Origin: Patulibacter defluvii
GTDB lineage: Bacteria > Actinomycetota > Thermoleophilia > Solirubrobacterales > Solirubrobacteraceae
Assembly: GCF_034096925.1 (NCBI RefSeq)
Contig: NZ_JAWZSQ010000015.1
Coordinates: 62,001-126,000 of the forward strand
Direction: 5' to 3'
Length of the DNA stretch: 64,000 nt
In this document: positions 1 through 7,998 of the stretch, one piece after another
Layout: each line of letters begins with the position of its first letter
Position numbering within the stretch: position 1 is the stretch's first letter
The notes under the pieces: model-generated
Seen by the model: only the letters and a program-made list of their open reading frames with translations
Told to the model about the DNA's origin: nothing
Database searches by the model: none
Translations under genes and position numbers: made by a program

Positions 1-399
1 CCACCACGCCTGGGTCTGCATGACCAGGGCGTGCGGGAAGGCGTGGATCACCCAGTCGTCCATGTTGACGGGGCACGCGACGACCACAAGCAGGCGGCGC
101 GGAAACGTCGGGGTCCGGCAGAGGTCGGCGTAGTTCTTCGCCTTGAGCTTGAAGCGCCACATGCCGGGCTCGTCCGGAGACTCCTTCAGCGGCCCCGACG
201 TGCACTTGAGCTGCAACGACAACTGTCCCGGTGGCCCGAACCCGTCGTCCTGCTCGGTGAGCAGAACGTCGATCGAGTTGAGGTCCGGCGGAATGACGAA
301 GCTCACTCCCGCGGCGGCGGCAAGGCTCGCGACATAGGCGCGCGATAGCGCTTCCTTGCTCCAACTCTCCGGAAGGCGTGGGCCGATCGGTACTGGCAC
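1..399 (-). CDS. DUF4365-like protein, partial (C-terminus outside window)
   Basis: An open frame of 133 codons runs off the left edge. The chosen start is a GTG at 399-397 preceded by a GGCGGGG run; an in-frame stop at 441-439 bounds it upstream. The N-terminal part reads SKEALSRAYVASLAAAAGVS, followed by a conserved Asp in NSIDVLL, then LQLKCTSG and PRRLLVVVACPVNMDDWV. This order (helix, D, QxK strand, hydrophobic strand followed by DDW) matches the DUF4365 family as I know it. The D...QxK layout resembles PD-(D/E)XK nuclease folds, so a nuclease-like role is possible, but this is inference. Codons such as GAA, CTA, TAT and AGT are frequent here and rare in neighbouring genes, which hints at horizontal acquisition. 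Confidence 0.65.
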   Translation of the reverse strand, partial: MPVPIGPRLPESWSKEALSRAYVASLAAAAGVSFVIPPDLNSIDVLLTEQDDGFGPPGQLSLQLKCTSGPLKESPDEPGMWRFKLKAKNYADLCRTPTFPRRLLVVVACPVNMDDWVIHAFPHALVMQTQAWW

Positions 400-815
400 T
401 TGGCGGCCCCGCCGCTGGGCGCGCGGCAGGTCGCGAGATCATACAGACGTCGTTGTATCCCACGAGGGGCAAGCCCCGTCCGGACCACACGGCCCGCAGC
501 GCCCCCACGCACCCCGCCGTGGTCGACCAGCCACGGCACCACCCCAGGCAACGCACCACCGACCGCGGGATCGCCGCCACAGCCTCGACCGGCAGCCCGG
601 CGGCGATCTTCGTCGCCCGCTTCTCCTCCGCTTCCGCGCAGGCACTCGGGTCCATGACGACGCTCCAACGCCGCTGCGCACGCGTCAGCGCGCCGGAGAA
701 GCCCCGCTGTCATCAGCCACGACCGGGCCCAGCCAGGAAGCCACACCCGGTCCGCCATCACGAACGGCCCCGGAACTCCGGGGCCGTTCGCCTTGGCTGC
801 GTCTGCGGCCGCCGA
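400..815. other. 416-base region with no recognised gene
   Basis: No convincing coding region was found on either strand. Open frames exist but their translations are Arg/Pro/Gly-rich and show no family features. Base composition is a little less GC-biased than elsewhere. The only clear structure is the hairpin at 761-790. This may be remnant DNA beside the DUF4365 gene. Confidence 0.5.
761..790 (-). terminator. Perfect 13-bp hairpin downstream of the collagen-like gene
   Basis: A 13-base arm at 761-773 (CGAACGGCCCCGG) pairs perfectly with 778-790 around an AACT loop. It lies 25 bases past the stop of the minus-strand collagen-like gene. There is no T run, as is common for terminators in high-GC Actinobacteria. 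Confidence 0.6.
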
Positions 816-1538
816 TCAGCCGAGCGCGTCGACCTTGGTCGCGGTCAGCTTGGCGTTGCTGATCGTCAGGTCGCCGCCGACCTCGAAGCAGAGGACCGTG
901 ATGTCGGAGGCGCCGCCGGTCAGGTCGACCACGCCCTGCATCGCGACCGGGATCTCCTGGCTCGCCTCGGCGGGGTCGAAGGCGGTCGAGTCGATCGTCA
1001 GCAGGCCCACGACCTTGCGCAGGGTGCAGCTGGTCGCCGCCGTCCCGGCCGAGCTGGCCGTCAGCTTCGCGTTGAGGACGTAGCGGCCCGCGGGCAGGCT
1101 GAGGGTCTGGACGACCCGCGTGCCGGCGCCCTGGACCACGTGGTCGGCGACCGCGTTGGTGAGCGCGCCGCTGCTGCCCGACGGCCCCTGCGGACCGACC
1201 GGGCCCTGGGGACCCGCCGGACCGGCCGGACCCGCCGGACCGGGATCGCCCTTGGGACCGCCCGCCGGACCGGCCGGACCCGCGGGACCGGTCTGGCCGC
1301 GCAGCGACTTGCGGGCGGCGAGGCTCAGGTCCGACGCGCTGAGCGAGCGGCTCTTGACGTCCGCTCCGGTGATCGAGCTGTTGCGGACGTCCTTGCCCGT
1401 GATCGAGCCGTCCTTGATCTGGCCGCCGGTGATCAGCTTGGCCGCGGTCGCGGTGCCGCCGAGGGCCAGGACCAGGCCGAGGGCGGTGACGAGGGCGAGC
1501 AGGCGGTTGCGCCGGAACGCCTCAGCAATGCGTTGCAT
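816..1538 (-). CDS. Secreted/anchored collagen-like triple-helix repeat protein
   Basis: 240 residues. Residues 1-33 form an Arg-rich start plus a hydrophobic segment ending at ATAA, read as a signal peptide or anchor. Next comes ITGGQIKDGSITGKDVRNSSITGADV, a short pentapeptide-like preface, then about 13 Gly-X-Y triplets rich in GPAGPAG with GPKGDPGPAG and GPQGPVGPQGPSG, i.e. a collagen-like rod. The C-terminal ~115 residues (from about ALTNAVADHVV) form a beta-rich globular head with two Cys (SCTLRK, VLCFEVGG) that may form a disulfide. The layout fits a surface stalk-head protein. Its start overlaps the stop of the upstream small gene by 17 bases, suggesting translational coupling. The function of the head is unknown. 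Confidence 0.85.
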   Translation of the reverse strand: MQRIAEAFRRNRLLALVTALGLVLALGGTATAAKLITGGQIKDGSITGKDVRNSSITGADVKSRSLSASDLSLAARKSLRGQTGPAGPAGPAGGPKGDPGPAGPAGPAGPQGPVGPQGPSGSSGALTNAVADHVVQGAGTRVVQTLSLPAGRYVLNAKLTASSAGTAATSCTLRKVVGLLTIDSTAFDPAEASQEIPVAMQGVVDLTGGASDITVLCFEVGGDLTISNAKLTATKVDALG

Positions 1539-1719
1539 CGTGATGCTCCTGTGGTGGTGTGGGGGGCACCGGGCCGGTCATCGCGCCCAGGACCGCCGCC
1601 AGCCCCGCCCAGCCCCGGAAGGGGAGGACGCGACCGGCCGCGGTCCGCACGCGTCCGGTGAGCGGCTCGACCGCGGGGTCGAGCTCGAGCACCAGGACGA
1701 TCGGCGGCGGTGTCGTCAT
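1522..1719 (-). CDS. Small conserved hypothetical protein (65 aa)
   Basis: A short frame beginning MTTPPPIVLVLELDPAVEPL and containing GRVRTAAGRVLPFRGWAGLAAVL. The pattern 'ELDP..PLTGRVRT..G...PFRGW..L...L' is recognisable from small actinobacterial proteins of unknown function. ATG at 1719 is preferred because an AGGG lies about 10 bases upstream; an in-frame ATG at 1725 is the alternative. The stop lies inside the first codons of the collagen-like gene, so the two are probably translated together. No membrane segment or metal motif is visible. Confidence 0.6.
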   Translation of the reverse strand: MTTPPPIVLVLELDPAVEPLTGRVRTAAGRVLPFRGWAGLAAVLGAMTGPVPPTPPQEHHDATHC

Positions 1720-1790
1720 CGCCATCCACCCTGGCCGTCGACGCCCACCGCGTCGTGAGGGACGACCCCCCTGTTCGCACCCCCTGGGGG

Positions 1791-3296
1791 TCAGCCGACC
1801 GGCCGGCGGCGGGTGGCCGCGTGCTGGAGCGCCGCCGCCACCGCCGCGTCGAGATGCGCGACCGCACCCCGCCGCTTCGTCGCCAGCACCGTCGAGAAGC
1901 TGGCCAGCCCCGCCCGCCGCTGGAACGGCGTCCGCCGGACCGCCGTCCGCTGCAACCGCCCCGGCACCGCCAGCAGCGTCGTCCGGGCCACCAAGCGGTG
2001 GCGCAGGGCCAGGGTCTCCGCCGTCAGCTGCCAGCCCGCCGCCCGCCAGCGCGCCTGGCCCCACAGCAGCGCAACGACCGGCGGCACCGCCGCCGCCAGC
2101 GCCCAGCCGCCCGGCAGCCAGACGACCGCGGCCGCCGCCGGCACCAGCGCGAGGGCCAGCGGCGGCAGCAGGTATCGCCGTCGGGCCCGCGCCGGCGGCC
2201 GCTCCAGCGCCTCCGGCCACCGCAGCCCGGGCACCAGCCGGTCGAGCAGCTCGGGCACCGCGTCGCGCCGGACCAGCGGCACCAGCGTTCGGGTCAGCTC
2301 GTCCTCGCCGCTGTAGCCGGCGACCTCGACCTGGATCGTCGCGTAGCCGAGCGGGCGCCGCAGCAGCCCCTCGACCACCCGCACCCCCTGGACGCGATCG
2401 AGCGGCACCGTTCCCGTCCGCTCGGTCAGCAGCCCGCGCCGGACCCGCAGCCGCGAGCCGTCGCGGGTGACCGTGAACTCGGCGAACGCCAGCACCGTCC
2501 CGAGCACCGAGACGACCGCCGCTACCAGCAGCGCCGCGGCGACCAGCAGCGCGATCGTGCCGGCCCCGGAGCGGCTGAGCGCGTCGCCGGCCTCGTCGGT
2601 CAGGTGCTCGGGCAGCAGGTCGCGGGCCTGCGAGGCGAGCGAGCCGACCGCGACGACCACGATCCCCAGCTGCGGGCCGGTCAGCGCCGCGATCAGCAGC
2701 TCGCGGGCACTGATCGCGTAGACGACCGGGGCCGGGACGGGGGCCGGAGCGACGGCCTCCCGCGAGCCCGGCGTCCCGGCCGGGCTCGCCGGTCCCGCCG
2801 CCCCCGGCACCAGCGGCGCCAACGGGCCGGCGACGGTCGCGTGCCCGAGCGCCGCCCGCAGCCGCTCGGCCTCCTCGAAGCTGACCGCGTCGAGCCGGAT
2901 CTCGGCCCGCTTGCCGCCGCCCGCCGTCTGGACCTCGACCGAGACCAAGCCGAACAGCCGCTGGATCAGCCCGCGGCTGGTGTCGAGCGCCGAGACCCGC
3001 GAGGCCGGCACCACCCGCTCGGAGCGCTGCAGCAGCCCACTCCGCAGCCGCAGCGTGCCGTCGACGACCGCGTAGCGGGTGACCCGCCACTCGACGACGG
3101 CCATCGCGATCGCCAGCAGCGCCAGGGCGACCAGGGCCAGCAGCCCCGTCTCGCGCAGGCCGACGACCAGGCCGATCGCCGCCGGGACCAGGTTCTTGGC
3201 GATCCGGACGCCGCCGATCAGCAGGTAGGCCGGGTGCAAGCGGCGCTCGTCGACCGGCTCCGGGACGGCCGCCGGGGCCTCGTCCTCAGAGGTCAT
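1791..3296 (-). CDS. PH domain-containing membrane protein (YdbT-like, bPH2 repeats)
   Basis: 501 residues. Three hydrophobic hairpins (about 35-65, 180-290, 380-410) alternate with bacterial PH-like (bPH2, formerly DUF304) units. Each unit has the pattern 'W..TRYAVVDGTLRLRSGLLQR..RVVPASRVSALDTS', repeated as 'FTVTRDGSRLRVRRGLLTER..TVPLDRVQGVRVVEG' and again near the C-terminus ('WQLTAETLALRHRLVART'). This is the organisation of Bacillus YdbT. The start ATG overlaps the stop of the YdbS-like gene by 11 bases. In Bacillus the YdbS/YdbT pair affects sensitivity to certain bacteriocins; that role is not shown here. Confidence 0.85.
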   Translation of the reverse strand: MTSEDEAPAAVPEPVDERRLHPAYLLIGGVRIAKNLVPAAIGLVVGLRETGLLALVALALLAIAMAVVEWRVTRYAVVDGTLRLRSGLLQRSERVVPASRVSALDTSRGLIQRLFGLVSVEVQTAGGGKRAEIRLDAVSFEEAERLRAALGHATVAGPLAPLVPGAAGPASPAGTPGSREAVAPAPVPAPVVYAISARELLIAALTGPQLGIVVVAVGSLASQARDLLPEHLTDEAGDALSRSGAGTIALLVAAALLVAAVVSVLGTVLAFAEFTVTRDGSRLRVRRGLLTERTGTVPLDRVQGVRVVEGLLRRPLGYATIQVEVAGYSGEDELTRTLVPLVRRDAVPELLDRLVPGLRWPEALERPPARARRRYLLPPLALALVPAAAAVVWLPGGWALAAAVPPVVALLWGQARWRAAGWQLTAETLALRHRLVARTTLLAVPGRLQRTAVRRTPFQRRAGLASFSTVLATKRRGAVAHLDAAVAAALQHAATRRRPVG

Positions 3297-3789
3297 CGGG
3301 GATCCGCGCGAGCGTCGCCACCTGGCGGCGGATCCGCTCGGCCTCGTCGCGGTCGAGGGCCGGGATCGTCACCGACCCGGCGGCCGTGTGCAGCTCGATC
3401 TCGGCCAGCCGCATGCGGCCGCTGAGCGGCCCCCGGTGGAGGTCGACGTGCTGGACCCGGACCATCGGGACGACCGTCCGCGTGACCACCACCAGGCCGT
3501 GGTGCAGGTCGACCTCCTCGGCGCCGATCGCGTACCACCAGCGGCGCCGCCGCAGCGGGGGCAGGACGACGATCGCCGCCACCGCCGCCGCCCAGGCGAC
3601 GACCGCGACCAGCGCGGTCGGGGCACCGCCCGGATCGAGCGCCACGACGGCGACGGTCGCGGCCAGCGCCAGCGGGATCGCGGTCAGCGCCGCCCCGATC
3701 CGCCAGTAGGCGACCGCGCGGTCCGAGAGCCGGTGACGGTCGAGGTCGCCGGGCAGCGGCGGAGCGGAGCCGGGGGAGCGCTCGTCCAT
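3286..3789 (-). CDS. PH domain-containing membrane protein (YdbS-like)
   Basis: 167 residues. Two transmembrane helices at about 27-50 and 57-80 are followed by one bPH2 domain (WWYAIGAEEVDLHHGLVVVTRTVVPMVRVQHVDLHRGPL...LAEIELHTAAGSVTIPALDRDEAERI). The PMVRVQHVD segment is the family hallmark. It is the first gene of a unit with the YdbT-like gene, which it overlaps. A TAGGCT hexamer ends 6-7 bases before the ATG, so its message is probably leaderless. It is divergent from ftcD. Confidence 0.85.
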   Translation of the reverse strand: MDERSPGSAPPLPGDLDRHRLSDRAVAYWRIGAALTAIPLALAATVAVVALDPGGAPTALVAVVAWAAAVAAIVVLPPLRRRRWWYAIGAEEVDLHHGLVVVTRTVVPMVRVQHVDLHRGPLSGRMRLAEIELHTAAGSVTIPALDRDEAERIRRQVATLARIPDDL

Positions 3790-3960
3790 GGCGCCAGCCT
3801 ACGGGCCGGCGTCGGACGGCCGGCCCCGGCCGGGGGCGGTTGGCGATCGTTGCCCCGACGGAAACGGTCGTCAACGGACGTCGGGAGGGGAGGCCGCTCC
3901 GGACGCGGCGGCCGCGTGCCACCGCCGCCAGCCAACCGCCTCGGCTAGCGTGGCCCCCCG

Positions 3961-4896
3961 ATGCCGTCGCCGACCGCGCGCCCGATCCCGACGACCGCCG
4001 ACGACCCGCGGCTGCTGCTGGCCGTCCCGAACGTCAGCGAGGGCCGCGACCGGGCCCTGGTCGCGGCGATCGGCCGGGCCTACGCGGCCGGCGGGGCGCG
4101 GCTGCTCGACGTCCACCTCGACCCCGACCACCATCGGGCCGTCCACAGCCTGGCCGGCACCCCGGGCTCGCTGGCGGCCGCGGTCGCGGCGGGGGCGGAG
4201 GCGGCGATCGAGCGGATCGACCTGCGCACGCCGCGCGGGCTGCATCCGCACGTCGGCGCGATCGACGTGGCGCCGATCGTCTTCCTCGACGAGGCGCGGC
4301 GGGGGGCGGCGATCGTCGAGGCGCTGGCGCTGGCGGCCCGGCTTGGCGAGCTGGGGCTGCCGGTGCTGCTCTACGGCCTGCTCGGCGGCGGCCGGACCCG
4401 GGCCGAGCTGCGGCGGGGCGGGCCGGCGGCGCTCGCGCGGCGGCTGGCCGCGGGTGAGCTGCGGGCCGACTTCGGTCCCCAGCGGGCCCACCCGACCGCC
4501 GGAGCGGTGCTGGTCGCCGCGCGGCCGCCGCTGATCGCCTTCAACCTGGAGCTGGCGCCGCCGGCCGGTCTCGACGACGCCCGCCGGATCGCCGCGCTGG
4601 TCCGCGACGGCGGTCCCGAGGGGCTGCCCGGGGTCCGCGCGATCGGGCTCGAGCTGGCGCGACCGGACGGGCTGGCGGGGGCAACCGACGCGCCCGTGGC
4701 CCAGGTCTCCTGCAACGTCGAGGACCACCGGGCGGTGCCGCTCGCGGCGCTGGTCGCCGCCGTCGCCCGCCACGCGCCGGTGGCCGGCTGCGAGCTGGTC
4801 GGGGTGCCGCCGGCCGCCGCCTTCGCCAGCTTCCCCGACGACCTCCCCGTCCGCGGCCGGCGGACGCTGGAGGAGGCGCTGGCCGCCTCCTCCTGA
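3961..4896 (+). CDS. ftcD: Glutamate formimidoyltransferase
   Basis: 311 residues, the size of the stand-alone formiminotransferase domain (no cyclodeaminase half). It transfers the formimino group from formiminoglutamate to tetrahydrofolate in histidine catabolism, in the cytoplasm. The signature VPNVSEGRD is at about residues 23-31. LLDVHLDPDHHRAVHSLAG contains the catalytic-region His pair, and RGLHPHVGAIDVAPIVFL and FGPQRAHPTAGAV are further conserved blocks. An ATG start 9 bases after a TAGCGT hexamer suggests a leaderless message. Other hut genes are not adjacent. Confidence 0.93.
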   Translation: MPSPTARPIPTTADDPRLLLAVPNVSEGRDRALVAAIGRAYAAGGARLLDVHLDPDHHRAVHSLAGTPGSLAAAVAAGAEAAIERIDLRTPRGLHPHVGAIDVAPIVFLDEARRGAAIVEALALAARLGELGLPVLLYGLLGGGRTRAELRRGGPAALARRLAAGELRADFGPQRAHPTAGAVLVAARPPLIAFNLELAPPAGLDDARRIAALVRDGGPEGLPGVRAIGLELARPDGLAGATDAPVAQVSCNVEDHRAVPLAALVAAVARHAPVAGCELVGVPPAAAFASFPDDLPVRGRRTLEEALAASS

Positions 4897-4907
4897 GCGG
4901 CGCCCGC

Positions 4908-5738
4908 TCAGCCCAGCCGTTCGAGCCAGCCGGCGACCGCGTCCCAGTACGCGGCCGCGGCCTCGACGAAGGGGAAGTGCCCGCTGTCGAGCAGCGCCAG
5001 CGTCCCCCGTGGGGCGGTGGCCGCGATCCGGCGGGCGCAGGCCGGCGGCGTCACCCGGTCGTGCTCGCCGCCGATCGCCAGCACCGGCGCGGCGGTCGCG
5101 GCCAGGGCGCCGAGCGCGTCGAGCTCGCCCCAGTCGCGGTCGTGGAAGGGCGCGGGACGCCACGCCACCCGCTCGAGCATCCGCAGACCGGCGGCGACGT
5201 CGTGGCAGAGGACCGGCAGCTCGTCCTCCCAGATCGCCCGGCAGCCGGGACCGTCGGCGACGGTCGCCTCGCGCTCCTCGGCGGCGGTGAAGCGCGCGGC
5301 CACGGCCGGCGGCAGGCCGGCCAGCGGGTCCTCCGGGGCCTCCGGCGGCGGCTGCTCGTCGACGTCGGTGCAGGACAGGATCCACCCGCGGGCGGGCAGT
5401 CCGTCGACCAGCAGCTGGGCCGCGACGTAGCCGCCGAACGAGTGACCGAGCACCACCGGGTCGGCGATCCCGGCCGCCGCGATCGCGTCGGCGATCGCCC
5501 GCGCGTGGCCGCGGAGGGTCCAGGCGTCGGGTCCGACCGGATCGGGCGACTGGCCCGAACCCGGCAGGTCGAGCAGCAGCAGGCCCGCCCCGCGCTCGCG
5601 CAGCCGCTCGGCGCCGGGCAGGAAGACCGAGCCGTCGAGGGCCGGACCGGGGTGGAGCAGCACCACCGTCGGCGCCGCCCCGGAGCCCGCCCAGCGGCCG
5701 GTCGCCGCCAGCGCGACGGCGTGCAGCGGCGCGCTCAC
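4908..5738 (-). CDS. Alpha/beta hydrolase
   Basis: 276 residues of an alpha/beta hydrolase fold. VVLLHPGPALDGSVF holds the oxyanion region. GHSFGGY is the nucleophile elbow (Ser). GGEHDRVTP carries the likely acid and GHFPF the catalytic His. The lid region is rich in E/P (DVDEQPPPEAPEDP). Substrate is unknown; proline iminopeptidase-like and haloperoxidase-like relatives share this plan. The GTG start overlaps the stop of the asparaginase gene (GTGA), so the two are cotranslated. It converges on ftcD with an 11-base gap. Confidence 0.85.
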   Translation of the reverse strand: MSAPLHAVALAATGRWAGSGAAPTVVLLHPGPALDGSVFLPGAERLRERGAGLLLLDLPGSGQSPDPVGPDAWTLRGHARAIADAIAAAGIADPVVLGHSFGGYVAAQLLVDGLPARGWILSCTDVDEQPPPEAPEDPLAGLPPAVAARFTAAEEREATVADGPGCRAIWEDELPVLCHDVAAGLRMLERVAWRPAPFHDRDWGELDALGALAATAAPVLAIGGEHDRVTPPACARRIAATAPRGTLALLDSGHFPFVEAAAAYWDAVAGWLERLG

Positions 5739-6859
5739 CGGCGGCTCCGGCCGAGGGCCGCCGCGGGACCGGCCGCGAGCGTGGTCGCGGTGCTCGCCGG
5801 TCGCCGGCCGAGCGGCGCGGCCTCGCCGGCGATCGGGCGCCGCAGCAGCTGCCGGACCCGGGCCGGGTCGCCGTCGGCGGTCGCCAGGGCCCACATCAGC
5901 TTGACCGTCGCCGTCGCCGTCAGCACGCCGGGCAGGAAGCTGATGCCGGCCTCGGTCAGGGTCGGCAGCGATGGGTAGTACGAGCCGGCCACGTCGGGGG
6001 CCGCGGCGACCGTCGCGACGACCACGCCGCCGCGGCCGCCGACGAAGCGCGCGAACCGCTCCAGCGAGGCGTCGTCGGAGCCGGTCGGGCCGGTCGCGCA
6101 GGGGTAGAGCTCGACCGCGATCCCGCGCAGGTCGCCCGCCACCACCGCCTGCTCGAGGGCCGCGAACGGCATCCCCGGATGGACCCGCAGCTCCAGCACC
6201 CGTGGGTCGAAGCGGGCCACCGTCGGCGCGTTCGGCGGCGGGGCCGGCAGCGGCCAGGGCGCCAGCCGCCGCAGCCGCCCGTCGACGACCCGCGCGACCG
6301 GGCCGCCGTTGGGCGAGACGAACGCCTCGCCCGAGGCCCGGTGCTTGCGGACGCGGGTCCCCAGGTGGACCAGCGCGTCGCCGTCGGCGGTCCCCGCGAA
6401 GATCAGGTAGACGCCGGCCGGTAGCGTGCGGAGGGCGGTGATCGCCTGGCGGACGTTGTTGCGGGCGTCGCTCTCGGGGTGGTCGGGCGGCAGGTTCGAG
6501 CCCGTCAGGACCACCGGCACCGCCAGGTCGGCGAGCGCGAACGAGAGCGCCGCGGCGGTGTAGCCCATCGTGTCGGAGCCGTGGAGGACGCAAATCGCCT
6601 CGGCGCCGCGCTCGGCCAGCCGCCGGCAGGCGGTGGCGATCGCCTCCCAGTCGGCGGGGCGGGCCTCCTCGGAGTGCAGCTCGATCGGCCGTCGCAGCGT
6701 CAGCTGGTGGGGACCGAAGGCGGCCAGCGGGCCCGCCAGCCAGCCCGGCATGCCGCCGGCGCCCTGCCCGCGCACCAGCCGGACGACCTCGGCGTCGTCG
6801 GAGCTGGTCGACCCGATCGTCCCCCCGGTGAGGACGAGGCCGAGGCGGTTGCGAGCCAT
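5735..6859 (-). CDS. Asparaginase
   Basis: 374 residues from the chosen ATG at 6859; the frame is open 17 codons further upstream, but the family begins just before LVLTGGTIGS. It hydrolyses L-asparagine to aspartate and ammonia. The first catalytic threonine lies in TGGTIGS and the Thr-Asp pair in VLHGSDTMGYTAAALS; the residue is Ser where most members have GTDTM. Also conserved are VVLTGSNLPPDHPESDARNNV, TRVRKHRASGEAF and VELYPCATGP. No signal peptide is seen, so it is probably cytoplasmic. It is followed by a coupled alpha/beta hydrolase. A C-terminal tail of about 30 residues (PASTATTLAAGPAAAL) is probably unstructured. Confidence 0.88.
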   Translation of the reverse strand: MARNRLGLVLTGGTIGSTSSDDAEVVRLVRGQGAGGMPGWLAGPLAAFGPHQLTLRRPIELHSEEARPADWEAIATACRRLAERGAEAICVLHGSDTMGYTAAALSFALADLAVPVVLTGSNLPPDHPESDARNNVRQAITALRTLPAGVYLIFAGTADGDALVHLGTRVRKHRASGEAFVSPNGGPVARVVDGRLRRLAPWPLPAPPPNAPTVARFDPRVLELRVHPGMPFAALEQAVVAGDLRGIAVELYPCATGPTGSDDASLERFARFVGGRGGVVVATVAAAPDVAGSYYPSLPTLTEAGISFLPGVLTATATVKLMWALATADGDPARVRQLLRRPIAGEAAPLGRRPASTATTLAAGPAAALGRSRR

Positions 6860-6949
6860 CCGGTCCAGCGTACGGGGTCGTCCGCGAGACCCGCGGGAGC
6901 GGCGCTGCACGGCCCGCGGCGACGCCCGTCGCTACCCTTGCTGACGCGG

Positions 6950-7315
6950 ATGGCCCGGACGACGAAGCGCAAGACCAAGCACCGCGGCAATGCCGCCGGG
7001 ATGATCGAGACGCGCGGCGGCACCGGTGGCCGCAGCGGCGGCCCGCCGTCCCGCAACGGCAAGGGCCCGCGCGACGGCAAGCGGGTCGACCCGCGCCTGC
7101 GCGAGCCGACCTGGCGCTCGGCCTTCATCCGGGCGCTGGTGGCGGCCGCGATCTTCGTGGTCGTGATGCTGGCGCTGAAGGGCAGCGTGGCCGGCGTCGC
7201 CGTCACCGGCGTCGTCCTGCTCGGCCTCTACACGCCGTTCGGCTACTACACCGACCGCTTCTTCTACCGGCGCCGGATGGCGAAGCTCGGCCAGCAGGTC
7301 CGCGCCAAGAAGTGA
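6950..7315 (+). CDS. Small two-helix integral membrane protein
   Basis: 121 residues. A highly basic, Gly-rich N-terminus (ARTTKRKTKHRG to about residue 50) precedes two membrane helices (AFIRALVAAAIFVVVMLAL, then GVAVTGVVLLGLYTPFGYYT) and a basic tail YRRRMAKLGQQVRAKK. The 'PFGYYTDRFFYRRRMAK' ending recurs in conserved actinobacterial proteins of unknown function. ATG at 6950 follows a TACCCT hexamer by 11 bases with no Shine-Dalgarno sequence. It precedes the hydrolase-hisS-aspS block and is 38 bases from it. Confidence 0.8.
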   Translation: MARTTKRKTKHRGNAAGMIETRGGTGGRSGGPPSRNGKGPRDGKRVDPRLREPTWRSAFIRALVAAAIFVVVMLALKGSVAGVAVTGVVLLGLYTPFGYYTDRFFYRRRMAKLGQQVRAKK

Positions 7316-7353
7316 CGCCGCCCCGCGGCTGATCCCCCGAACGGAGCCCCGCC

Positions 7354-7998
7354 ATGGACGTCCGCATGTTCACCCTGGGAATGATCCAGGAGAACGCCTT
7401 CCTCGTCCGCCGTCCCGGCGCCGCCGAGGCGGTGATCGTCGACCCCGGCGACGAGGCCCCGAAGCTGCTCGCCGCCTTCGAGGAGCTGGGCGTGACGCTG
7501 GCCGGGATCCTCGTCACCCACACCCACTTCGACCACATCGGGGCGGTCGCCGACCTCCACGACGCGACCGGGGCCGAGGTCTGGTGCCCGGCCGGCGAGG
7601 TCGAGATCCTGCGCGACCCGAACGCCGTGATGCGCTGGGAGGGCTTCGGGCCCTTCCGCGGCTACGACCCCGAGCACCTGGTCAAGGGCGGCGACGTCGT
7701 CTCGCTGGCCGGGTTCGACTTCCAGGTCGTCTCGACCCCGGGCCACAGCCCCGACCACGTCACCTACGCGCTGCCCGAGGAGGGGGCGCTGTTCTCGGGC
7801 GACGTGCTCTTCCAGGGCTCGATCGGCCGCACCGACCTGCCGGGGGCGGACCACGCCACGCTGCTGGCCTCGATCGCCACGCTGCTGGAGCGGTTCGACG
7901 ACGCCACCACGGTCTTCCCGGGCCACATGGGCCCGACGACGCTCGGGCGCGAGCGCCAGACGAACCCGTTCCTGCTCGACCTGCCGAAGCCGGCGTGA
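7354..7998 (+). CDS. MBL-fold metallo-hydrolase (glyoxalase II-like)
   Basis: 214 residues. The binuclear zinc site is visible: THTHFDH at about 50-56, a His in STPGHSPDHV, an Asp in LFSGDVLF and a His in VFPGHMG. It is similar in size to YcbL-type hydroxyacylglutathione hydrolase-like enzymes. Since actinobacteria usually lack glutathione, another thioester is the more likely substrate (inference). Its stop overlaps the hisS GTG start (GTGA). An MBL hydrolase next to hisS is a common actinobacterial arrangement. Confidence 0.9.
   Translation: MDVRMFTLGMIQENAFLVRRPGAAEAVIVDPGDEAPKLLAAFEELGVTLAGILVTHTHFDHIGAVADLHDATGAEVWCPAGEVEILRDPNAVMRWEGFGPFRGYDPEHLVKGGDVVSLAGFDFQVVSTPGHSPDHVTYALPEEGALFSGDVLFQGSIGRTDLPGADHATLLASIATLLERFDDATTVFPGHMGPTTLGRERQTNPFLLDLPKPA

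Noticed and set aside
303..761. A 152-codon minus-strand frame upstream of the DUF4365 gene
   Set aside because: It overlaps the start of the better supported DUF4365 frame and lacks family features.
3841..3885. Imperfect palindrome CGTTG...CAACG in the ydbS/ftcD gap
   Set aside because: Arms are short and interrupted; it shares only GATCGTTGC with the hairpin at 32427. Too weak to call an operator.
7354..7998. True glyoxalase II (gloB)
   Set aside because: The metal motif fits, but the C-terminal substrate-binding domain of GloB is missing, and these organisms normally lack glutathione.
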